DNA from: Crotophaga sulcirostris
Lineage: Eukaryota; Chordata; Aves; Cuculiformes; Crotophagidae
Assembly (NCBI GenBank): GCA_013397455.1
Contig: VYZB01000118.1
Span: 1,444,249-1,508,248, forward strand
Direction of reading: 5' to 3'
Length of the DNA: 64,000 nt
Made by a program: the position numbers and the translations under genes. Below, one piece after another: positions 13,022 to 24,671 of the stretch. The notes under the pieces are model-generated. The model was not told the origin of the DNA. It saw only the letters and a list, made by a program, of their open reading frames with translations, and did no database searches. Positions within the stretch are counted from its first letter, which is position 1, and each line of letters begins with the position of its first letter.

Positions 13022-15639
13022 CATTCCTTGCCAAAGGTACTTTGTAGAAGTGTCTTTTATGTTCCAGTTTTGCTCGCTACCTTTGTGATAGTTTTATACG
13101 AAATTCCCTGTAAGCTATAAAAATAATCCATTATGCTATTTTACTGACAGTTGATAGACTGTAAAACTACCACTATTTTCACTTTGCTCTTTGCTCTTTT
13201 TTTTTCCTAAATCATCATTTGATAAACTTAATTTTCAATAAGAATATAGTCTTTCCACATTTGTTCAATTCATTCCTGCTCATTTAAAAAAAAAAAAAAT
13301 AAAATGGTCACTGTTATGTAGTTTTTTTCAAACAGAATCTTCCCCCATATATACTTCAGTTTTGAAAAGATTTATTTTCAGAATGCGTCATTGAGTCACA
13401 ACTGTTATACCAATAATACTATAAAGGGCACATTTTTGCATTCTGTAATTTCTATGTAGATCCATGAAATATTCCTCAATCATAATATCCAGTGTTTTCA
13501 CCTTCTGTGGAGTTGAACTGTATGAATACACACAGTTCATGCAATTTATTTTCAGATAACTAGCCCTTCTTGACAGAAATTATAACTTTCTACTGCAAAA
13601 TATGACTGGAGCGTGCACAAACACACACAGAGAGCATTTTTGATAGCTCATTTTTTCTTATTCCTCTTCTGGGTGTAACAGAACTATAATTTTTTTTCAT
13701 TACATTTGGGAGTACAATATGAAAAATTTTCAAGCCTTTGGAAACCTGATTCATAACAGGCATCACATACATAATAAAAAAAATTACCAATATAAGAAGA
13801 AAAAAATATACAATAGGCTTTAAAACCTCATTGCAAGAATTCTTTATGCAATTAAACTCAAACTGAAGTATAAAGCCAGATTGTAAACTCCTATTTTTGC
13901 ATATGCAATCCTGTCTTGAAATTATGTGTCTGATATATTAGTATCCCAAATCCACTTTGGATCTTTTTTCTCTTTATTGTACTTTTTCTGACATTTACAC
14001 ACATCCAATAGTCCCATCTGCAAATACACTTTTTATTGCAACACAGGGTGAAGGAGTATTTTTACAACTCTACATTTTGTAAGCTAGAGATGTATCAGAA
14101 TAGAATAATAAGCAGCTCAGAGATACCAATGTTACAAAGAGGTTTACATTAAATAAATAAATTTAAATCACAGAATTCCCACCATAGCTATAAACACTTT
14201 GGCACTGGAAGGTTTTCTTTAGATTTATTTACGCAGTCTGTAACTCCTTGGGTCCAAGCAGGTTTTATATGGGCATAACTGCTGTGATATCCAAGTGTCT
14301 TCAAATGTCATTAAAATGAAAAATATAATTTTTAAAAAAATGCATTATGAAATATTCAACTTTGTAGAGATACCAGTTCATCTTAAAGAGAAAGAATAAC
14401 AGACAGCAGGGTAGAAGGGTGAAAGTCTTAGGTGAATGAGTAAATAGGTAATATAAAATGAACGCTATGCTACAACTATTGCACGGTCCTGATGCAACTA
14501 TGAGAAGTAAACTCAAAGAAGAAATGAGGTTTTGTCCATGATCTGTGTTCTTTACATGGGGATGGGGAATTTTATTTCTTGCCTTCATAGCGATATTATT
14601 ATATTTCACTCCTGCCACTCTGCAGAGCATTTCCATTTCTACCAGTTACAACACACCATGCCCTTTGCCTACTTGTTTAAAAAAAATACGTAAAATATTG
14701 TCCTGTATGAAAATGAGATCCGTCATCTTTTTGATTATTTGGAGGCATTTCTAGTTGGCAGAGGGGCAAAAAATCACCATCCCAATTACTTGAAGGGGCA
14801 ACATATATAAAGGAAAAGGGCGATTATCCAACTTCTGCTTCAGCATTTACAAAGAGCGTTTTATTACAGTAATCATTTTCCACAGCCTTTGCTATACTTA
14901 ACCAGAATGAAGATCTGAAATATTTGATTCTCATACCTTTTCATTTCCTCATATCATTACAATTCCAGATCACTATCTAGTCTGCTTTGTATCTGGTTTT
15001 GATGTCACTGAATGCCCAGCTTAAGGAAAGAGCAAAACAATTCCTGTGAGACTTTACCTAATGATTCTTTCTCTTCAGGGATTGACACAAATGGAAAAAG
15101 TCTTGGAGATTGCCCTCCATAAAACACCAGTCATTGCACTGCAATGTGAATGTAATTTGGAATTCACTCAAGGACTTGGACTATAATTTATATTTGCCCA
15201 ATATATGTTAATTAATTCTAATGACATTAAAATAATCTCCCATTTTGGTGCTATCATAAGGCAAACAGAAATTAATTTAAAGCAATTCATTCTTACTAGA
15301 TTTTATTTCATAGTACTTATAAAAGGATCTTACATGATTAAATGTCACAATAATATTCCACAAGAAAAAGAGATGAGAACAAGCTCTTCTATAAACCATG
15401 AAATTCAGTCACTTGAACTCACTAAAATAATAAAGTAGTTTTCAAATATAAAAAGTCATGTTCTCAATAACATCTAATTATTAAATTTGCTTTAAGATAT
15501 GGTTATTAGTAAGTAGGGTAGCATTACTCAGTTTATATTTGGATCCCATTTCCTTACAGATTTAAGGGATTCAACAGACTACTCATTAAAATGACCTACA
15601 ATTATTTTTATTTTTATTGATCTTTTTAAGATCTAACTA

Positions 15640-16110
15640 AAGAGATAATGAAGGGTTAAATGTTGACATGTGGTTATAATTAGCATTAATTAGGTGTCTC
15701 TTTGTATACACAGTTACAGCCTAATGAAGCAATTTCCTAAAAATATTGTTATCAGACCAAGTGCAATCTCTATTATCAAAGAGCCATTAGCAGATTGCCG
15801 CAAATTTATAATCTCAAAGGACATTTAAAAGTTAACAACGACGCACTACAGTTGTGTCCATGGCACAAAAGTCCTCATACGCTTTGTTCAATTCACATTT
15901 TGTGATAGAACTTAAGAATGATTTATAGCAACTGCTTTGGTTTTAAAGTTGATGATTAGCCTTCTGAGTGCTTACGTCAACAAGCCCTCCATATCATTCA
16001 GAAGAAAACTTCACAAAATTGTCATTATCACTTTTCTTAGCTATCTGATCAACATCTATGCATAAAGGGCTTAATCATTTTCCTGTGCACTGAACTGAAA
16101 GTATAAAAAA
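15640..16110. promoter_or_regulatory. Candidate conserved non-coding element, TAATTA-rich
   Basis: Two exact TAATTA homeodomain core sites (15677-15682 and 15687-15692) are spaced 10 bases apart. They are followed by non-repetitive sequence of mixed composition with no repeat hallmark, including further TAAT and TTATAATC-like motifs. This texture is typical of vertebrate conserved non-coding elements in gene deserts. Conservation itself was not measured, so the call is an inference. Confidence 0.25.
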
Positions 16111-16522
16111 TGTACGTAAACCTGGAAAACGTGCTAATTAAACATATGCTAAACTGAAATTTTCCAATCCACCATGCTCTGTAAATTGAGAGTAAACTTT
16201 TTAAAAAATGTACAGTGACTTAACTACAGAATTCATTAAACTGAGTGCAAGGCATGCAGTTAAAATTTACTGCCATAGGAATAGTTATCCTTAGAACACA
16301 TCAAATAAAATTTAAGTATGAGTTGTGGTACCTGAATATTTTAAATAGTCATTGGAGACAAAAATTTTTGTGAGGCTGCAACATAAAGCTGAAGGAGAAA
16401 CAGAGCTTGAGGTTGGCTGTGCCCAGCAATCATGGTAATATTATACATCTTTTAATTGTCTATTACTGTCTTTTATTTCATTTATTTTGACTACCTAAAC
16501 TGTCTCTAAAGTGCCTATCTGC

Positions 16523-16576
16523 ATTTGCATTTTAATGAATAATAATTGATATTTAATCAGCACATTCTATTTGCAT
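16523..16576 (+). promoter_or_regulatory. Pair of exact octamer (ATTTGCAT) motifs
   Basis: ATTTGCAT occurs at 16523-16530 and again at 16569-16576 in the same orientation. Between them lie TAATGAAT, TAATAATTGAT and TTTAATC elements. ATTTGCAT is the reverse complement of the canonical POU/OCT octamer. Two perfect copies within 54 bases are suggestive of a POU-bound enhancer, but no functional evidence is available from sequence alone. Confidence 0.3.
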
Positions 16577-17109
16577 CTCAGATGTTCATTTACAGATTAA
16601 CATTTCTTATTACCTAAAACAAACTGTTCATAGATATTCAGATTTGGGAGTTACTAGCAAGCAAGACAACCTGAACAGCATTATAATTTGGTCAATCTGT
16701 TGGCCTCAGCTTTACCTCTTACCTTGGAGTATTTCTCAGTGGTGGCTGAGGATGCCTGGACTTCAGGAAGTTTCAATGCAGGGAGACAAAGAATCAGAGA
16801 CTGCTCACTGAGATGCCTTAAGAAATTTTTTAACTTATACCATTTTTGCTAAAGTAAGTTCTGTAAATCATCCAGGAGAAATTAGTAGTAATTACTGTTT
16901 TCCACAGTGGCATTAATAGTAAAGAAAATATTGGAGTATATTGTGGTATTAAAGAAAAAAATAAATATCAAATACCGAGGCTCACGTAAGTTTATGAATC
17001 AGATTGACCAGTAAATATAGTGCCTTAACTATGCAAGTCCAACTAAGAGCAGTGAAAAGAAGCAACATTAATTCCAGAAAGTGCTTCCCATCTGGGTTAG
17101 TTTATTGGT

Positions 17110-17398
17110 GTTGGTCTCTTCTACCAAGTAGCAAGCCATAGGAGAAGAGGAAATGGCATCAAGTTGTGCCAGGGAAGGTTTAGACTGGATATTAAGAAAA
17201 AATTCTACACTGAAAGGGTTGTCAAGAATTGAAACAGGCTGCCCACAGAAGTGGCTGAGTCGCCATCCCTGGAGGTATTTAAAAGGCCAGTAGACATGGC
17301 ATTTAGGGACATGGTTTAGTAGTGGACTTCGCAGCGTTACGTTAACAGTTGGACTTAAAGGTCTTTTCCAACCTACAGGATTCTGGGATCCCATGATT
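17110..17398 (+). mobile_element. CR1 LINE 3' end
   Basis: CR1 blocks in order on the plus strand: 'ttggtctcttctaccaagta', 'agaggaaatggcatcaagtt', 'gccagggaaggtttagactg', 'actgaaagggttgtcaagaa', 'ccatccctggaggtatttaa', 'gggacatggtttagtagtgg', then 'aaggtcttttccaaccta'. The degenerate terminal repeat 'ggattctgggatcccatgat' closes it. The 108-codon minus-strand frame is antisense to this element. Confidence 0.95.
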
Positions 17399-18809
17399 TC
17401 TGATTTCAGCAGTTACAATTCAGTAGTCACTCCAGTAATTTCCTTACTCTGCCTAGAAATCTTTAGAATAAAAAAAAAAGAAAACTGAACTTTACATAGT
17501 TTACAGCTGTGGATATCCACAATATAAAGAAACAGACCTACATAAGCACAGAAATGACATTGGTTTTCATATTTATGACTGGTTCTCTGGCAGACCGGGT
17601 TTAAATGTCAAGTTTCTGTGAAGAGATTCCCCCCTGAAATTAATCTCTTGTCTATACATTCTTCTGTTGAAATTTATATTTCAGCATCTTAGAAAACACT
17701 TCGTATTCTGTTCTTATATATCTGATGCTAAAACTAATCTAAACAAGGCACTCATGGAATGGGCTGCCTTAAATTTTAAAACTTTCAAATGAAAGCTGCA
17801 CTGTCTGAACACTACTATTTTCAGATTAATCTTTTATCGTACACAGAATTTATCTAAAAATAGACATAAGGTAGATACCTAAGATAGCATCCTAGGCAAT
17901 GCAGCTTAAGGATGAAGTAAGTTACTCTCCAAACAGACATCTAGAATTAATGAAATACAGCCTAAAGTGCTTCTTTGACTCCTCCAGTTGTAAGTGGAAC
18001 TTATGCTGTCTACCTCAGCTATATACACCCACACTGAAGACAATGAAAACAGACCTGTGCTTATGAAAGACAGTTACAAACATTACAAATTTTTAAAGAA
18101 TTAACAATATTTACATAGACATTTTGCAAAGGGATTCTGTATTAAGAAGGTTGCAGACAAGGGAGAGCATCTTAAAGCCTAAAGCTAAAAACGTAATCTA
18201 ATCAAGAAAGGTATTAAAAATATTTTTAAGAAATTTAGGGAAGACGAGGAAGAATATTACTACATGATGTTCACTGGCATAATCTCTGGAAATAAGGATC
18301 ATCCAAGAAAAAGGAAGTTACAATCAAGCTATGCTATCCATGGTTAGAGAAACTGAAGTATTTCCAGCAGCCTGCTCTAGAGATTTCTTTTAAATATAGG
18401 AACAGCACAAACATAGCTCTCTGATTTTGGGTCACACTGACCAAACTCCAAAGCTAGATAAGACTCCGGAGCTGATAAGGAGATTGACTGCTGTTCAGCA
18501 TAACATTAAAAAATACAGAATTGCAACTTCTTTTAACTTGGTTCTATTATTACAAATCTAGGTTTGAAAATAAACATCATTGTATCCAGATATCTTGTCT
18601 AGTGACAATTCCAATACAAAGCAAGACTCAAGGAAGGACCATTAGTACCTACCACCAAACAGGTGGTGTATAATTCCCACGTAGAGTTGCCTATCTGGCA
18701 ATTCACTCTACTCTAGCAAAGGCAAACAAGAAGAGTTACTATGCTGGGGATAATTTGGTAAGTGAAAGCCTATAGCATTTTGGCAAGAAGCAACATACAG
18801 AGAAGAAAG
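17399..18809. other. AT-rich unique spacer
   Basis: No gene or repeat was recognised between the two CR1 elements. Confidence 0.55.
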
Positions 18810-19030
18810 AATCATAGAATTATTTGGTTCAAAAAAACCTTTGAGATCATAGAGTCCAACCGTACCTGTCAACTACTAAACCATGTCCCTGAGTACCTCA
18901 ACTACTCGTCTTTTAAACACCTCCAGGGATAGCGACTCAACTGCTTCCCTGGACAGCCTGTTCCAGTGTCAGATAACCCTTTCGGTGAAGAAATTTTTCC
19001 TCATGTCTAATCTGAACCTCCCCTGAGTCT
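18810..19030 (-). mobile_element. CR1 LINE 3' end
   Basis: This is a minus-strand CR1 3' end. In plus orientation it starts with 'atcatagaattatttggttc', followed by 'cctttgagatcatagagtcc', 'taaacacctccagggatagc', 'ccctggacagcctgttccag' and 'ataaccctttcggtgaagaa'. It stops inside the ORF2 C-terminal region, so it is 5' truncated. It is similar in layout to the 17110-17398 copy but in inverse orientation. Confidence 0.95.
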
Positions 19031-22000
19031 ACATCACTCCCTTCTTCAATTAAGTTTTACCTTTATTGCCTGCAAGTTTGTATATTTTGCTGGATCCTTA
19101 AGTGTTACATTTTCTGCTGGTTTCTAAATTCAAAATTCAGTTCTATGAAGAGACTGAATGTTGAAGAGTTACAGACCTAAAAATTTTTGTAATTTTCAAG
19201 CATAACTGTGTTAGCAAGGCTCTGGCTTACCTAAATAATTTCTGAAGTGAAAATCTACGAGAAAGAAGAATTTCCACTACAGCACAGCATTCTTTTAAAA
19301 ATTTTAGGCTATTAACAATGTTAACAACTTTCTCATTCAGTTATTTTTAAATAAGTGAGGGCATAAGTGAATACAGGTCCATAGTGTTTCAAATATTTCA
19401 ATTAACATAGCTGATAAGGAAAAACAGATACAAGAAATAAAATCAGCAAATTCAAAGAAAGCATATAATCATTGGAAAGCACGAGGTGGCCTCTGGGCTC
19501 CAATCAGTCAGCAACGCCTTATAAAATTATTACAGTGATACAATGGAGTGTTTCTGGTTCAAAAATTGAGAGCATAATACTGAGCGAAGTCCCATTTGAT
19601 ATTAAAGCATTAAGGCAGGGAGATGCATGGCTCCCTATGGCTGGATCCCTACAGTTTTGCACGGAGGTTCTGGGAAACCAGTGTCATTGCTGTGGAGCTT
19701 TTATGATGGGCCCACAGCAATATTTTTTGATAGGCTGATAATTCTGCTAATATAAGAAAGCAAAAATTTGTGATAAAGATCACGATCTCTGGAGACTTGT
19801 AGAGAAATGGGACTCAAGATTAGTAATTATAAGCCAAATATATCCCTGTAAACTGACAAAAATGGTCTTAAACTAGCCAGCTAAATGTGATAACTATGAA
19901 TACCAATGAATCTGAATATTTAAAAGCAAAGGAACATTAAGCCTAAAAAATTATAAAGAAAAAATATTAAATCACATTTTTTAAATTGTCAGTAGTTACT
20001 GAGAAAGACTGATTCCAGACGTACAAGATCAGCATATGGTTTATTCTTTTTCTACAGAAGTGGTACACAATCAGTGGTCTTCAGAGGAAAAAACACACTT
20101 AAAATATTAAAAATGAAATAAAGTAAATTTGCTAGTAAAGGAAATAACATAGGGCTAAAAAGAATACACGATTGCAGGTATAAATACAGATGCAGATAGA
20201 AAGAAAACTGGGCAGATCTCAGTGGACAGGGAAATGTCAAGGTCCACTAAGTTAATTAAAACATCCCACAGCAGGCTTGCCATGTAAAGCCAATATTAAG
20301 AAGAAAAAGAAATAATCCATGAAAGACCAATGCTTATGACTGGAAATCATAAAAATACACAAGTTACATGAAGACATTTAAACAACATGAAAACAGCCAA
20401 GAGCTCTGAGTGGTCAGAAATCTGGCAGGAGCTGGAGAAACATATTAAGACTACAGAAGCAGAAAAGGGATTTAGTACTGAAAAGACAAAAAAGAATGAA
20501 CCAACATTAAAACAGACAAATTTATGAACTATAAATATTTTCATGAACAGTTTCAATTAAACGCATTTGAGTTTAAAATATGAGTACTTAAGTCCAGCCT
20601 AGAACAACGCTGCACAGATAAATTTTATTTCTATACATCAGATTCTCATATCTTGAAGTAAAAAAGAAGTAAAAGGATAAACTTTACTTTGAAATTCTAG
20701 ACACTGCAGACGTTTTATGTTTTGTAACTGAATGGATGAATACTTTAAAAACAAAAACAATTCCCTCTTCCTCTTCCCCAACTACTAAAAAGATAATTTC
20801 CAAAAAAAATCTTTTAAATAAGTGGTAAAAAAAAAAACCATTCTTTTTACTACAAACTTGATTTGCTTTTCCCATACTCTTTCATCCTTCCTTCTACATC
20901 CTGTCAATTTTTTTGTTTGAAGGTCTGCATATTTCTTATTGACTGACATTGCTTAGGGAAAAAAAAACCCCGAACTACATGAAAGTACATTGATTTAATA
21001 CTCAGTTAAGCATTCTTTGCTTGTGTTTCATGGTGTTGGAAACTTACTACCTTTTTTCAAGCAAAACTATACTTAATACCAAGCAACATATAAAGGAGAT
21101 AGTAGTGGAGATCATTTTAATGAAAACATTTTAAACAGTTGGTTTTCACACTCTCATTCAGTCATACTCTAAGGAAACGCATACAAGACATCTAAAGCAC
21201 TTCAGTTAAAAAAAACCAAAACAACCCATAAACAAAATGCAACAACAATCCAACTGATTTACAAGCATTTTAACTTAAGAATTTTTAAATCTCAAACTTT
21301 GAATTCTGTCAGTTCACATTATTCTGCAAGTTTTTGGTGTATGCCTTTCTAACTTCCTCCCATTTTTCTTTTGATGACATACACTAAAAATCAAATTAAA
21401 AAAACCTATTCATATTTCTAGTATGTTGACTTTATGTTTAACAGAAACCAGTAACTATTCCCCCAGGGCAGTTATCTGCAGATACCAAATGAAAAGAATG
21501 TTTACCTTGGATGCTATTTGAAAACAGCAAGCTTTTAAACAGATTTCAAAAGAAACTTAAATTTTATATTTCAATACATATTGGTTGCATCTCTTCAAAA
21601 AAACTACGCACAAAACACTTCAGTTTATCAGGTTATAATGCCAGTTTCTGAATACAGGGACTCCAGGATGTGAGTTATCCATATCTAGACAAGAAAACAG
21701 AAAGAAAAAAAAATACCGTACTTCAGCATGGGCTACAATTCAGGGAGAATGACAGTGACCACTGGCTTCTAATCCTTGTGTTCACAGCCTGAGAAACATC
21801 AAGGAATACCAGCATCAACTCCATCTCCACCACATCACAACTCATCCCATACAGAAAAAGGGTTAAACCGCAAACACAGAGCTAACACAACTTCTACCAA
21901 GCACACAGGACTTGCGATGTAATTCTCTCAGTCTCCTACAGTGCATGAGATGGAATCTCTCAGATCATTGAATATAAAAGCATGGGTGTGTATATATATA

Positions 22001-24342
22001 AAGTACGAACTGCTGAAGAAATCTGTTGAAAAAAAGATCTTGATATTCGTTTTGACCATTGTTCCTTTCAGAATTCATGGCTTTCCTTATCTCACTCGCA
22101 AGTTGAGGCTCTAAGGTTCTCCCCACAGTATAGTATATGAAGACAAACCATCACCTTTGGTCCATTGTTCTTTTCAACTGGAGAAGAAACATAAGCAGTG
22201 GAGGGCTTGTTCTAGGTAGTGCTGTGTCCTTCTAGAGTTATGATGGCCGGAAGACCTAAGTGAGGTAAGGTTAGTGGTACAGGTAGTATCTTTTTTCCCC
22301 CCAAAACTGGCTGGGGAGAAGACAATAAATAATAAAAGTCAGTCCTTTATCAGACACAGATGCAGCAAATTCAGAGCTAATTGCAACTCATGTTGTTCTA
22401 GAAAGGCATTTCTGTTTATGCTGTGATTTTTATGATCATCCACTTGCCTATGCTATTAGGTTATAGAAGACAAGGTCAAAAGCAATTATTTCTCCTTATT
22501 TAAGAAAAGCACGGGTCGCTAATTGTGGTAAGTTCTTGTCTGTGTAACCATTTCAGACTCACTCATGAGTAAATTTTATCTTTAAGGGAAGGAAGTTTAA
22601 CATTTACTGTGCAGAGCCCTGGTGTGCCAAAGGAACAAAGCCCAGACAGCAGCTAAACAACAAAAAGAGCTAACTTACGTTCAATTTATTTATAAATGAA
22701 AGGGCTTGGTTAGTTCAAAAATCTTTGTAACTCACTCAGAGAACATTAAGAATAAACACGCTGTTTTCATAGTTTGAAGAGGGAATAGCCTTTTTGTCCT
22801 TCTAGTCTTTTCCATACTTGAAGACAATATTTAGCCTCACTTTTTAATCAAGCAAATAAAGCCAAGGGGTTTTTATAACATAAAATATTGTTTATGTTAT
22901 AAATTGCCAAACTGCCGTTCATTTTCTAAAATGCCAAAAAAATATATTTTTAAAATAACTATTTCACATCTCTCTAGGAATATCAGCTAGTATTTCTTAG
23001 GATATATGGTCAAGCCCCCAGATATGAACTTACTAAATAAATTGACCGCTCTAAGTGAACATTTAGACCAGATGCTACCTTAGCCTGTAGAAATTTTATT
23101 TTTAAAAGTCATTAAACTTCATACAGTGTTGTATTCTATTTATATTAAAGTAACTATTTTGAATGCATGGCTCAACAATGGCCTACAACAGTTTGATGTA
23201 CATCTGGAAGCTGGTTAGTGTTGGATATGCAAAATAAAACAATTACAAAAAAGTGTTGATCAACGGTCATTTGGTTCTATTGTTCTATTAAAAGAAATAA
23301 ATGTTGAAGTAACTAGAAAGTGCGACAGCACCCTATAATCTGTGCAAATGCTCAGGCCAAATAATAACTGTGACACAGCAGTGCGTGTTTTCACTGGAAA
23401 ATGCAAAATGATGTAGAAGGACACCACAAGGACATTTCTTTTTTAATGTCTAAAATAGCCTCTCATGATTCCTGGAGCTAAATGAGCCTAAACAGGGTGT
23501 AAATAAGGGCAAAATTCTACCTCACTTGACTGTGACTGACTACTACAGAGGATAAGCAAAAAAATCCAACCATTCAGCAGAAACAGACTGTGCACTATCC
23601 GAGCTTCATAGGAAAAGCCCTCCTAAAGTATGATTAGGACACACGATACATGCTCACCACAGAGTTATGATAAATCTTATGCCCTACACATTCACCTCAG
23701 TGCACCGTTCCTAGAGATAAACAGTGATTTCTATAAAATATTTCACCAAGGAGGAACCTAGCACATATATGGGGAAATTCTGGACAGTCTGAAAACACTG
23801 AGTACATGCGCTTTGCAAAAGCAGCAGGACCTGGACTTGCAAGTCACTTCATCTAATGAGATAAACATCAGGATTTTCAGACAAAAAATTCATTACAGAA
23901 ACAACAGACTCAGAGAACTTAAAGCTGTCATGTATAGATACACACATACGTACAAACAACTGTATGTACCACTTGCATAAAATTTTTACCTTTGCCTTGC
24001 TTATTTAAATAGGCCAAGTGTTCAGCCTTGATCTGGAAAGAAGTATCCCACAATCTCTATATAAGACTGATCAAAATATATCCCAGAGGGTGTCTCAGGT
24101 TCTCAGTGGGGTATTTTTATCCTCTTTGAACCTCTTTGTTTATTTGAAACCCTAAGTCATTTATTTGCCTTCTTCCTAGGGAAAGTTACATCATTCCAAG
24201 TGGGTCTCTTCTCCCAGTGCTGTCAGGCAGGCAGAGTGCAGCTAAACTTGAGAGGAATGCATGCTCTCAGATCCTCTGTACAGCAGATACATGGGTATGA
24301 AGGTTTACAACTTCAGTGCAGAAACAGCTCACAGCTCACGTT
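19031..24342. other. AT-rich unique DNA
   Basis: No exon, RNA gene or dispersed repeat could be supported. It includes a perfect 13-bp inverted repeat at 22872-22903 and a short GTGTATATATATA run near 21985-22000. The 88-codon frame at 19472-19738 includes a cysteine pair, but no family was recognised. Confidence 0.55.
22872..22903. repeat. Perfect inverted repeat, 13-bp arms, 6-nt loop
   Basis: Left arm 'tttataacataaa' (22872-22884) and right arm 'tttatgttataaa' (22891-22903) are exact reverse complements around 'atattg'. The stem is almost all A-T, so it could be chance in AT-rich DNA, a cruciform site, or a weak transcript hairpin. Confidence 0.8.
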
Positions 24343-24550
24343 TGAATAGAACAGAACAGACTATTTCAATTGGAAGGGACCTACAACAATCATCTAGTCC
24401 AACTGCCTGACCAGTTCAGGACCAAACGAGTTAAAGGATGTTATTAAGGGTATTGTCCAAATACCTCATAAATACTGACAAGCTTGGGGCATTGACCACC
24501 TCTCTAGGAAGACTGATCCAGTGTTTGACCACTCTCTTTGTAAAATGCTT
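24343..24550 (-). mobile_element. CR1 LINE 3' end (older subfamily)
   Basis: In plus orientation it opens with an 'aatagaacagaacagac' terminal repeat, then 'tcaattggaagggacctaca', 'atcatctagtccaactgcct', 'ttggggcattgaccacctct' and 'ccagtgtttgaccactctct'. That wording is typical of an older CR1 subfamily distinct from the other copies here. It is truncated at about 24550. Confidence 0.92.
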
Positions 24551-24630
24551 GATTTAATTAAGAGTCAAAAAAAAAAATAGAAAATTTGTGGTGATAAATT
24601 AGTATGTATGATAGCCCTGGAAATTAACCT

Positions 24631-24671
24631 ATAAGAGTCCCTTCCAAACCAAACTACTCTATGATTCTATA
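24631..24671 (+). mobile_element. CR1 LINE 3' terminal remnant
   Basis: Only about 40 bases are recognisable: 'gtcccttccaaaccaaacta' followed by 'ctatgattctat', the standard CR1 3' terminus. It is opposite in orientation to the neighbouring copy and therefore a separate insertion. Confidence 0.75.

Larger units (their letters stand above)
13022..17109. other. AT-rich unique DNA with motif-dense non-coding tracts
   Basis: No gene was found. The 3' half (15640-16620) stands out for clustered TAATTA and octamer motifs and is listed separately. An A13 run sits at about 13288-13300. Open frames such as 14301-14636 (minus, 111 codons) lack recognisable domains. Confidence 0.55.

Noticed and set aside
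12686..13034. Two minus-strand frames of 74-78 codons
   Set aside because: Antisense to the plus-strand CR1 at 12530-13021.
17068..17394. 108-codon minus-strand frame
   Set aside because: Antisense shadow of the CR1 element at 17110-17398.
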